From assembly GCA_012270525.1 (NCBI GenBank), contig JAAXIE010000249.1:1-6896 (forward strand): a DNA stretch of 6,896 nt, written 5' to 3'. The position numbers and the translations under genes are program-made. This stretch comes from Dehalococcoidia bacterium (GTDB taxonomy: Bacteria; Chloroflexota; Dehalococcoidia; UBA3495; JAAXIE01). The notes under the pieces were generated by a model. That model did not search any database, was not told the origin of the DNA, and saw only the letters and a list, made by a program, of their open reading frames with translations. Below are positions 1 to 5,747 of this stretch, one piece after another (the stretch's first letter is position 1; every line of letters begins with the position of its first letter).

Positions 1-1451
1 AACTGGAAGGTCTTGTCGATGCCCCATGCAGAGTCATTCCCCATCACGGTGGTGAAGGGGAGGTTGTGGCGCACAGCAGTGTCGAACTCCATGAAATAGA
101 AGCCGATGGAACCGTCCCCGCTGAAGAGGAACACCCGCGCATCGGGATCAATCAGCTTGGCGGTAAGGGCGTAGGGGAGTCCGCAACCGAGATGGCCCAG
201 CGACCCCAAGCGAAGCCAGTGCCCGGGCTGGTGGGCCTGGTAGTAAGAGCGTCCCCACTGCACGTAGTCGCCACCATCCAGAATGATGAAGCTGTTCTCC
301 TGCAGGAAGGGTTCGACCTCCTTGAACACCTTCATGGGGTGCAGGGGCAGGGCGTCGCTGATATGGGACTCCAAGCCCTCGCGGAAGGCAGCACGGGTCT
401 CGTTCAACTGCTGGCGCCACGGGCTGAAATCGTTCCACTGCACCTTCGTGCCAGCCTGTCGCAACTGGTCAACCACCGCGCCGATATCACCAGCGATGCC
501 CACATCCACGCCCCGGTTCCGCCCGATCTCGGCGGCCGATGGGTCGACCTGTATCAGCTTGGCAGAGCTGCTGAAGAAGGGAGCGCGACCGTAGCGATAG
601 CCGTGGTCGAGACGCTTGCCCAGAAGCAGCACCACGTCGGCCTCGCGGAAACGCCGAGCTGTGTGGTTGAGTCCGGGGTCGGCAATGCCATAGCAGAGGG
701 GATGAGCGTCGCCGATGAGTCCCCGGGACTGCTCGATGGTGAATATGGGCAGGCCGGTGCTTTCCACCAGGGACTGAAGTTGCTCGGACTTCACCGAGTA
801 CCGCGCAGCATTGCCCGCGATAACCACAGGACGCTCGGCCCGTCGCAGCAGTTCGATGGCTTCGGATACCAGATCGGGGTCTCCGTGCGTGCGACCGCGG
901 TGGCGGTACTCGCTGGGCTGATAAGGGGGTAGCTCCTCTTCCTCGATGCCCTGCTCCTGTAGATCCATGGGCACAGTGAGATGCACCGGACCCGGACGTC
1001 CCGCCATGGCGGTGCGAAAGGCGGTCGCCACGTATTCGGGAATGCGCCGGCGGTCGTGGACGAGCCACGATCCCTTGGTCATGGGAGCGCATATCTCCAC
1101 CTGGTTGACTTCCTGGAAGCCGAGCAGGCCGCGCTCCGGAAGCTCTCCGCATCCGGCGATGAAAACCACTGGGCTCTCTGCCGTGTAAACGTGGGGCAGG
1201 CCGGAGATGGCGTTGGAGAAGCCGGGGCCGCCGGTGAACATGGCAACCGATGGCTCGCCGGTGATACGGCACCAGGCGTCGGCCATGGCCATGGCCGCCC
1301 CTTCGTGACGGGTGTCGATGAACTCGATACCCTCGTCCTCGGCGGCGTCGGCCAGGGGGAGCATGGTGTCCCCCACTATGGTGAACACTTTCTGGATTCC
1401 TTCCAGCTTGAGGCACCGTATCAGCAGGTGGGCCCCGGTCAGGTTCGGCAT
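1..1451 (-). CDS. Thiamine-diphosphate-dependent enzyme, acetolactate synthase / oxalyl-CoA decarboxylase-like (3' end cut by window)
   Basis: I translated this frame by hand. It starts MPNLTGAHLLIRCLKLEG and gives 483 full codons with no stop before the window edge. The family binds ThDP and Mg2+ and forms or breaks C-C bonds next to a keto or acyl-CoA carbon, normally as a cytosolic dimer or tetramer. The N-terminal pyrimidine-binding domain (about 1-165) carries the conserved catalytic glutamate E50 in RHEGAAMAMADAW and the GGPGFSNAISG turn. A central domain (about 190-330) follows, then the ThDP pyrophosphate domain with GDGS (D446) and, 26 residues on, GND (N472), the Mg2+-binding pair. 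Family members are usually 540-570 residues, so roughly 60-90 are missing. The start is ATG at 1451, with AAGGAGG four bases upstream. The last motif reads GND rather than the common NN. The substrate cannot be assigned: acetolactate synthase, oxalyl-CoA decarboxylase, 2-hydroxyacyl-CoA lyase and sulfonate-linked enzymes all share this fold. The family call is secure; the reaction is not. Confidence 0.92.
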   Translation of the reverse strand, partial: MPNLTGAHLLIRCLKLEGIQKVFTIVGDTMLPLADAAEDEGIEFIDTRHEGAAMAMADAWCRITGEPSVAMFTGGPGFSNAISGLPHVYTAESPVVFIAGCGELPERGLLGFQEVNQVEICAPMTKGSWLVHDRRRIPEYVATAFRTAMAGRPGPVHLTVPMDLQEQGIEEEELPPYQPSEYRHRGRTHGDPDLVSEAIELLRRAERPVVIAGNAARYSVKSEQLQSLVESTGLPIFTIEQSRGLIGDAHPLCYGIADPGLNHTARRFREADVVLLLGKRLDHGYRYGRAPFFSSSAKLIQVDPSAAEIGRNRGVDVGIAGDIGAVVDQLRQAGTKVQWNDFSPWRQQLNETRAAFREGLESHISDALPLHPMKVFKEVEPFLQENSFIILDGGDYVQWGRSYYQAHQPGHWLRLGSLGHLGCGLPYALTAKLIDPDARVFLFSGDGSIGFYFMEFDTAVRHNLPFTTVMGNDSAWGIDKTFQ

Positions 1452-1455
1452 AGTC

Positions 1456-1462
1456 CCTCCTT
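1456..1462 (-). promoter_or_regulatory. Ribosome binding site of the ThDP enzyme gene
   Basis: The minus strand reads AAGGAGG followed by GACT and then ATG. This is a full Shine-Dalgarno match with a short four-base spacer. It fixes the start at 1451, since no other start codon lies within reach in this frame. Confidence 0.7.
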
Positions 1463-1524
1463 GGTGGCAAGGCAGTTGCAAGGGTCAATGGACGTCGGGG
1501 AGTCGAACGATTGAAAGCAAAGGG

Positions 1525-1553
1525 ATTGTAGGGAAGGGCCAGTAGCTCGGCAA
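1525..1553 (-). promoter_or_regulatory. Sigma-70-like promoter before the ThDP enzyme gene
   Basis: In the 134-bp gap after the EamA transporter gene the minus strand shows TTGCCG (1548-1553), a 17-base spacer and TACAAT (1525-1530). These match the -35 and -10 consensus at 4 of 6 and 5 of 6 positions. Transcription would begin near 1518 and give a leader of about 65 bases before ATG 1451. A second TTGACT overlaps at 1553-1558 but is 22 bases from TACAAT, too far for a standard promoter. The rest of the gap is GC-rich, with no U-tract terminator for the upstream gene. This is a sequence match only. Confidence 0.5.
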
Positions 1554-1585
1554 GTCAACCTAGGTCGGCCGGGCGCGGGCGAGGG

Positions 1586-2515
1586 TCAGCCGGAAGCCCC
1601 GAAAATGACCAGAATGACCCCACAAACGCTCAATATGGTGCCAAATGCCAACAGCAGGTTCACCGATTCCAGGCGCTGCAGAAAGATGTGCGCCAGGAGC
1701 AGGGTTATGAGGGGGCTGCTGGCGTTGATGGGGCTCACGGTGGTGACCGGGGCATAGTGCAGGGCCCCGAAGAGGGAGACCAAGGCCAGTCCCTGGGCTA
1801 TTCCAGCGCAGGAGCAGAAGATGGCGTACCGGATGGGGACATCCCGCATGCTGCTGATCACGCCACGGAAGGTGAACGCCAGTATCATCACTGCTCCCAT
1901 GGATAGGGACAGGGCGGCGGTGACCGAAAAGGGAGCCAGGGAAGTGACGACGTGGCGACTTATGGTGTCCCGGGTGCCGAAGGTGGCAGCCGCGCCCGCG
2001 GCCATGAGGTACCCCAAGCTGTTACGCCGAGTCGCGACCCTGGACGTGGGACTGGATGGCGGCCGGGTCACGGCGCCGGATGAGGGGTTGGACCGTGACC
2101 GTATGACGAGGATGAGACCGCATACGATGGTGGGCGTGCCCAGAATGATCAGCAGGTCGGGGCGCTCATTCAAGACCGCCATGCCCAATATGAACGCAAA
2201 AACGGGTTGCAGCGACGCAAAGGGGCCAGCCCCGGACGCACCCACCATGCTGATGGCGGTATTGTTGAGGACGCGGGCCCCTGGGTAGGACATGGCCCCC
2301 ATCAGGGCGAACCAAGCGTAGGCCCTCCAAGAAAGGGTCGTGATTTCCGAGGCATGACCTATGAGCGCAGGAATGAAGGCGACCAGGGAACTGGTGATGA
2401 CGGCGAAAGTGGTTGCCGTGGGCCCCGGTATTCGCTGGGTGCCAGCGCGTATGAAGACATTACCGACGGCAAAGCCAGCGGCGGAACAGAAAGACAGGAG
2501 AATGGCCTCGAGCAT
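1586..2515 (-). CDS. EamA/DMT-superfamily membrane transporter, substrate unknown
   Basis: This is a 309-residue, very hydrophobic protein with two tandem EamA halves, the usual length for ten-helix drug/metabolite transporters. Half one covers about residues 3-140 and ends with the typical helix and loop PVFAFILGMAVLNERPD. A polar, Ser/Pro/Arg-rich linker (about 140-166) follows, likely cytoplasmic. Half two covers about 167-307 and includes SPINASSPLITLLLAHIF and a final helix ending ILVIFGASG. The family exports or exchanges small metabolites such as amino acids, nucleosides or sugar derivatives across the inner membrane; nothing here reveals the substrate. It starts at ATG 2515, only 35 bp after pstA stops, on the same strand, so it may be read from the pst transcript. 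No good Shine-Dalgarno precedes the ATG, which fits translation helped by the upstream gene. It occupies the position where pstB usually sits, but it is not an ATPase. Confidence 0.88.
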   Translation of the reverse strand: MLEAILLSFCSAAGFAVGNVFIRAGTQRIPGPTATTFAVITSSLVAFIPALIGHASEITTLSWRAYAWFALMGAMSYPGARVLNNTAISMVGASGAGPFASLQPVFAFILGMAVLNERPDLLIILGTPTIVCGLILVIRSRSNPSSGAVTRPPSSPTSRVATRRNSLGYLMAAGAAATFGTRDTISRHVVTSLAPFSVTAALSLSMGAVMILAFTFRGVISSMRDVPIRYAIFCSCAGIAQGLALVSLFGALHYAPVTTVSPINASSPLITLLLAHIFLQRLESVNLLLAFGTILSVCGVILVIFGASG

Positions 2516-2550
2516 ATGGTCGGCCGACTTCCGCGTTCTGCGGAGGAAGG

Positions 2551-3432
2551 CTAGTCCTCCGAATGGGCCTGATACCGGTTGCGGAAATAGACGGCCACGG
2601 CGTTCATCGAAAGCAGGATGACCAGCAGCACGATGATTCCGGCAGCCGCCAGGGACTGGAAGTCATGGCGGGCATCGGCTGCCCAGTTATATATCTGTAT
2701 GGGCAGCACGGTGAAGCGGTCGAGGGGTGTGGTCGGCAGAAAGGTGATCCACACCAGGGCACTGATGGCGAGTACCGGGGCCGCTTCTCCGATAGCACGC
2801 GACATGGCGAGAATTATGCCGGTGAGGATGCCAGCCAGGCTTTCAGGTATCACCACGCCCTTTATCATCTGCCATTGGGTGGCTCCCAAGGCGTAGGCGG
2901 CGTCGCGATGGCTCTGAGGGACAGCGCGGATGGCCTCCCTGGAGGCCAGGATCACTATCGGCAGCACGAGGAGAGCGAGAGTTAGGCCGCCAGCCAGCAG
3001 ACTGCGGCCCATGGCAAGCATCTGCACGAAGAGACCCAGCCCCAGCAGACCGTAGACGATGGAGGGCACGCCCGCCAAATTGGAAATGTTGACTTCGATG
3101 ATTCGAGTCAACCGGTTCTTGGGGGCGTATTCTTCGAGGTAGAGGGCTGCCCCCACTCCGACGGGGATGGTGAAGGCTGCCACGAGGCCCATCAGGTATA
3201 TGGTGCCCACCACGGCGTGGATGAGTCCGGCTTGCTCAGCATGCCGAGACGGGTAGCCGGTCAGGAACTGCCAACTGAGCCATGGGACTCCCTGCCAGAA
3301 GACCTGTACCAGCAGCGTCACCAGTCCAATGAGGCCAATGCAGACTGCCGCCAGGAATATGACGTAGGCAAGGCCGCCCACGCCCTTGCGGAATGGCAGG
3401 TTGGCGGAGAAGGTCGGTTGCACCTTTTGCAT
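2551..3432 (-). CDS. pstA: Phosphate ABC transporter permease PstA
   Basis: This 293-residue inner-membrane permease pairs with PstC to form the phosphate channel of the PstSCAB importer. It has about six hydrophobic segments: near 21-45, 71-97, 118-138, 145-163, 200-225 and 261-283. The ABC-permease EAA loop that contacts the ATPase is at about 165-197 (REAIRAVPQSHRDAAYALGA), followed by the family motif AMSRAIGEAAPVL (209-221). The segment NLAGVPSIVYGLLGLGLF is also typical of PstA/PstC. The start is ATG 3432, with AGGGAG at 3441-3446, eight bases upstream. The ATG shares one base with the pstC stop (TGATG), so the two are probably translationally coupled. The same frame stays open far upstream through pstC, but those residues are an out-of-frame, Arg/Gly/His-rich reading and not part of PstA. 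No pstB follows within the window. Confidence 0.95.
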   Translation of the reverse strand: MQKVQPTFSANLPFRKGVGGLAYVIFLAAVCIGLIGLVTLLVQVFWQGVPWLSWQFLTGYPSRHAEQAGLIHAVVGTIYLMGLVAAFTIPVGVGAALYLEEYAPKNRLTRIIEVNISNLAGVPSIVYGLLGLGLFVQMLAMGRSLLAGGLTLALLVLPIVILASREAIRAVPQSHRDAAYALGATQWQMIKGVVIPESLAGILTGIILAMSRAIGEAAPVLAISALVWITFLPTTPLDRFTVLPIQIYNWAADARHDFQSLAAAGIIVLLVILLSMNAVAVYFRNRYQAHSED

Positions 3433-4406
3433 CAGTACGTCTCCCTGTAACGCTGCACCACCCATTGTCCCAGCATGTTCATTGCCAGTGTCATCAGGAA
3501 CAGGACCAAGCCGACAGCGAATATGGTGTTGTATTCCAGGGAGCCATGGGGCGTTTCTCCTTGGCTCAACTGGACTATGTAAGCGGTCATGGTCTGGATG
3601 CTCTCCAAGGGGTTGATGGTCATCTTGGGTGTCGCTCCGGCTGCCAGCGTGACGAGCATGGTCTCGCCGATTGCCCTGGAGAGACCGAGGATGAAGGCCG
3701 CGACTATGCCGGAGAGCGCCGCGGGCACCACGACCTTCAGGGCGACTTCCAACCGGGTAGCCCCCAGCGCATATGCCGCATGGCGCAACGAGCGGGGTAC
3801 TGCCAGCATGGCGTCTTCGCTGAGGGAGGAGACCATCGGAATGATCATCAGACCCATCACAACGCCAGCGCTCAGGGCATTGAATATCAGCAGGTCGGGC
3901 ATTGCCTTTTGCAGCAGTGGGGTGACAAAGCTGAGAGCGAAGTACCCGTATACGATGGTGGGTATTCCCGCCAGCACCTCCAAGGCGGGCTTGATCACCC
4001 GGCGCACCCTGTCGGGTGCATACTCCGACAGGAAGATTGCCGTAGCCAGCCCGACCGGCACTGCTACCGCTGAAGCCAGGACGGCTACCAGGAGCGTCCC
4101 ACATACCAGCGGCAGCACTCCGTAGTCGTTTGGCTTCAGGATGGGAGACCAGCGTGTACCGGTGATGAACTCCCATACCGAGACTTCCGCGAAGAAGCCC
4201 GCTGACTGGTTGAGTAAGAGGACTACTATGCCGATGGTTGTAACGACGGAGACCAAGGCGCAGGAGGCGAAAATCCAGCGGACCAGCCTCTCCTCTATGC
4301 CCTTGGATTGTCGTCGCCGCAGGATGCGCCCCTCGCTTGGGATTGCGTCCGCGAAGCTTCCGCTTCTAATGCCACGGACCACGGTTTGCCACCTGCCCGT
4401 CTCCAT
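3432..4406 (-). CDS. pstC: Phosphate ABC transporter permease PstC
   Basis: This 324-residue inner-membrane permease is the partner of PstA. A basic, probably cytoplasmic N-terminus of about 42 residues precedes the first helix (about 43-65, RWIFASCALVSVVTTIGIVV). Further hydrophobic segments lie near 97-126, 140-163, 176-194, 225-250 and 293-312. The EAA loop is at about 197-230 (EDAMLAVPRSLRHAAYALGA), followed by the motif GLSRAIGETMLVTLAAG (241-257), which is diagnostic for PstC-type permeases. LAGIPTIVYGYFALSFVTP is also conserved in the family. The start at ATG 4406 is the first ATG after an in-frame stop, but I see no Shine-Dalgarno just before it. A slightly downstream GTG is possible and would shorten only the non-membrane leader. 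The gene follows pstS after 162 bp and overlaps pstA by one base. Confidence 0.95.
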   Translation of the reverse strand: METGRWQTVVRGIRSGSFADAIPSEGRILRRRQSKGIEERLVRWIFASCALVSVVTTIGIVVLLLNQSAGFFAEVSVWEFITGTRWSPILKPNDYGVLPLVCGTLLVAVLASAVAVPVGLATAIFLSEYAPDRVRRVIKPALEVLAGIPTIVYGYFALSFVTPLLQKAMPDLLIFNALSAGVVMGLMIIPMVSSLSEDAMLAVPRSLRHAAYALGATRLEVALKVVVPAALSGIVAAFILGLSRAIGETMLVTLAAGATPKMTINPLESIQTMTAYIVQLSQGETPHGSLEYNTIFAVGLVLFLMTLAMNMLGQWVVQRYRETY

Positions 4407-4568
4407 CGTGGTTGAGAGAGATGTAGGGTCTGACTGTCCTCTTTGCCGAGGCTGTTGCTGCGGGTGGCACCGTCCTGCCCACTGGGCCTCTCATTCCGTC
4501 AGTGAGCATATCACCATCGACGGCAGGAAGTTAATGGGGCGAGTGCCATCTTGGTGTCCTCTCCACAT
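4407..4568 (-). other. pstS-pstC intergenic gap with possible RNA stems
   Basis: No protein gene fits in this 162-bp gap; the minus strand offers only a 12-codon reading frame. Two foldable stretches are visible. At 4496-4523 the arms CCGTC and GACGG enclose a second stem, GGTGA with TCACT (one G-U pair), with a three-base bulge and a TATGC loop. At 4464-4482 GTGG-CA pairs with TG-CCAC around a single bulged G. Neither is followed by a T-rich tract, so neither looks like an intrinsic terminator. By analogy with other binding-protein operons they could protect the pstS message or separate its level from that of the permease genes. That role is inference. Confidence 0.35.
4505..4534 (-). promoter_or_regulatory. 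Possible internal promoter for pstC-pstA
   Basis: The minus strand shows TTAACT (4529-4534), an 18-base spacer and TATGCT (4505-4510). Each hexamer matches the sigma-70 consensus at 4 of 6 positions, and the -10 is preceded by TG plus one base, the extended -10 form. Transcription would start near 4497, about 90 bases before pstC. It overlaps the stem at 4496-4523, so one of the two readings may be coincidental. Confidence 0.28.
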
Positions 4569-5558
4569 TCAGCCCGCGGCTTCCATGACCTTTTGAAGGT
4601 TCGCTTGGAAGACTTCACTGTCTTCCGGCACATAGCCCACCTCGGTGGTGAGCTCGGCCCCGACATCCATGTAGAACTTCACGAACTCCAGCACTTGGGG
4701 CTTCTGCAGGCTCTCCACGTTCACGTAAAGCAATAAGGGCCTGGACAAAGGGGTGTAGGTGCCTGAGGCGATGGTTTCCGGGCTGGGCTTGACGCAGCCC
4801 CCGCCGTTATCGACGCCCACCAGCTTCAACTGGTCCTGGTTCTCGATGTAGTAGGCGTATCCGAAGTAACCCAGGGAGTTGCGGTCGCCCCCGATGCCAC
4901 GTACCAGCACATTGTCATCGGCCGAGGCGGTATAGTCGTCGCGGCTGACCTTGGCCTCGCCGTTGACCTCTTCGGTGAAGTAGTCGAAGGTCCCAGAGTC
5001 GGTGTCGGCACCGTACAGACTGATGTCCCTGTCGGGCCATGTGGGGTCTATATCGCTCCACTTCTTTATGGTGCTTCCGGGTTTCCAGATTTCATGGAGT
5101 TGCTCCATGGTAAGGCAGTCGACGAAATCGTTCTGCGGGCTGACCATGACGGAAAGCCCGTCGGTACCGACCTTGAGCTCCAAGAACTCGATGCCGTTCT
5201 CCTGGGCCGCCGTCACCTCTGATTCGCTGATGGTCCGGGAAGCATCCGATATATCGGTCTCGCCAGCGGTGAACCGCTTGAAGCCGCCACCTGTGCCTGA
5301 GACGCCAACGATGGGCTCGGTGTCGCCGTGCAGCTTTTCGAACTCCTCAGCCACTGCTTGGGAGATCGGGGCTACCGTGCTGGACCCGTCGATTTCGATG
5401 ACGCCACTGAGCTTCATCGAAGCGTCGGCAGGTCCTGGATTGGACGGGTCTGCGACTTGGGTTGCGCTGCAGGCTGTGAGGGCGACCATCCCCATGATCA
5501 AGAGGGTAATGACACACAGGTACTTGGGCCAGTGCGAGACTGCCATGTAGTTATCCAT
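4569..5558 (-). CDS. pstS: Phosphate-binding lipoprotein PstS
   Basis: This 329-residue binding protein captures phosphate outside the membrane and delivers it to PstC-PstA. It has a lipoprotein signal peptide: a short N-region, a hydrophobic core (about 13-26) and the lipobox LTAC with the lipidated cysteine at 30. A flexible Pro/Ser/Ala linker follows. Phosphate-pocket motifs typical of the family are IDGSSTVAP (56-64), GVSGTGGGFKRFTAGETDISDASR (85-108), GTDGLSVMV (131-139) and GADTDSGTFDYF (183-194). C148 and C255 could form a disulfide (inference). The start is uncertain: AGGAGG directly abuts ATG 5558 with no spacer, while ATG 5546 (residue 5) lies 12 bases after it; neither affects the mature protein. 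Upstream, the terminator at 5657-5705 separates it from the preceding gene, so it is likely the first gene of the pst unit. Confidence 0.96.
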   Translation of the reverse strand: MDNYMAVSHWPKYLCVITLLIMGMVALTACSATQVADPSNPGPADASMKLSGVIEIDGSSTVAPISQAVAEEFEKLHGDTEPIVGVSGTGGGFKRFTAGETDISDASRTISESEVTAAQENGIEFLELKVGTDGLSVMVSPQNDFVDCLTMEQLHEIWKPGSTIKKWSDIDPTWPDRDISLYGADTDSGTFDYFTEEVNGEAKVSRDDYTASADDNVLVRGIGGDRNSLGYFGYAYYIENQDQLKLVGVDNGGGCVKPSPETIASGTYTPLSRPLLLYVNVESLQKPQVLEFVKFYMDVGAELTTEVGYVPEDSEVFQANLQKVMEAAG

Positions 5559-5564
5559 CCTCCT
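5559..5564 (-). promoter_or_regulatory. Ribosome binding site of pstS (unusual spacing)
   Basis: The minus strand reads AGGAGG immediately followed by ATG 5558, leaving no spacer. A second in-frame ATG at 5546 lies 12 bases after the motif, longer than usual. The motif is strong but does not fit either start at the usual 5-9 base distance, so the pstS start remains open between 5558 and 5546. Confidence 0.55.
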
Positions 5565-5656
5565 GAACGTCGTTGCTATCGCGTGTTGGAGCCGACGATG
5601 GTCAAGGGGCGGGCCGGGGAGGCTTACGGCCGTGCCCTCACCAGAATCGCAACCGG

Positions 5657-5705
5657 AAAAATAAAGGAGGCCCGCGGACGCAATTAAAGCGTACCGCTGG
5701 GCCTC
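5657..5705 (-). terminator. Rho-independent terminator after the molybdenum hydroxylase gene
   Basis: On the minus strand the arms are GAGGCCC, bulged A, GCGG, bulged T, ACGC, then a seven-base AT-rich loop, then GCGT, CCGC, GGGCCTC. That gives 15 base pairs (7+4+4) with two single-base bulges, both on the 5' arm. The stem (5667-5705) is followed by C, TTT, A, TTTTT. The stem is strong, the T-rich tract is in the right place for minus-strand transcription, and the structure begins about 30 bases past the stop codon. No T tract lies on the other side, so it is not bidirectional. Confidence 0.88.
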
Positions 5706-5726
5706 TCCACCTCATGGGAGGGGATG

Positions 5727-5747
5727 GCTCCGCTATTAGCGCGGAGC
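5727..5747 (-). repeat. Inverted repeat spanning the molybdenum hydroxylase stop codon
   Basis: GCTCCGC (5727-5733) and GCGGAGC (5741-5747) are perfect 7-bp inverted arms around a seven-base centre holding part of the TAA stop (5736-5738). The outer bases GAT and ATC could add three pairs past one bulged G. No T tract follows, so this is not a terminator on its own. It sits just before the terminator at 5657-5705, and the pair may form tandem 3' structures. Confidence 0.45.

Noticed and set aside
66..932. A 288-codon plus-strand open frame, with another at 981-1514
   Set aside because: Both lie antisense to the ThDP enzyme, whose minus-strand frame has clear cofactor motifs. Their products show no recognisable domain and reflect high GC content.
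487..1488. A 333-codon minus-strand frame overlapping the ThDP enzyme
   Set aside because: Its product is rich in Arg, Gly, His and Pro with no domain. It is a shifted reading of the same strand; the true frame is the one starting at 1451.
2516..2550. Possible terminator hairpin between pstA and the EamA gene
   Set aside because: Only a four-pair CCGC/GCGG stem is seen, with no T tract after it. It is too weak to call, so readthrough is more likely.
3433..4176. Upstream extension of the pstA frame that would make a 541-residue protein
   Set aside because: The extension is an out-of-frame reading of pstC with low-complexity basic composition. The start at 3432 has a well-spaced AGGGAG and yields the normal PstA length.
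5575..5605. TTGACC (5600-5605) as a pstS promoter -35 element
   Set aside because: No acceptable -10 follows: at 17 bases GCGATA matches one position, and GATAGC at 19 bases matches three. The resulting leader would also be only a few bases before the ribosome binding site.
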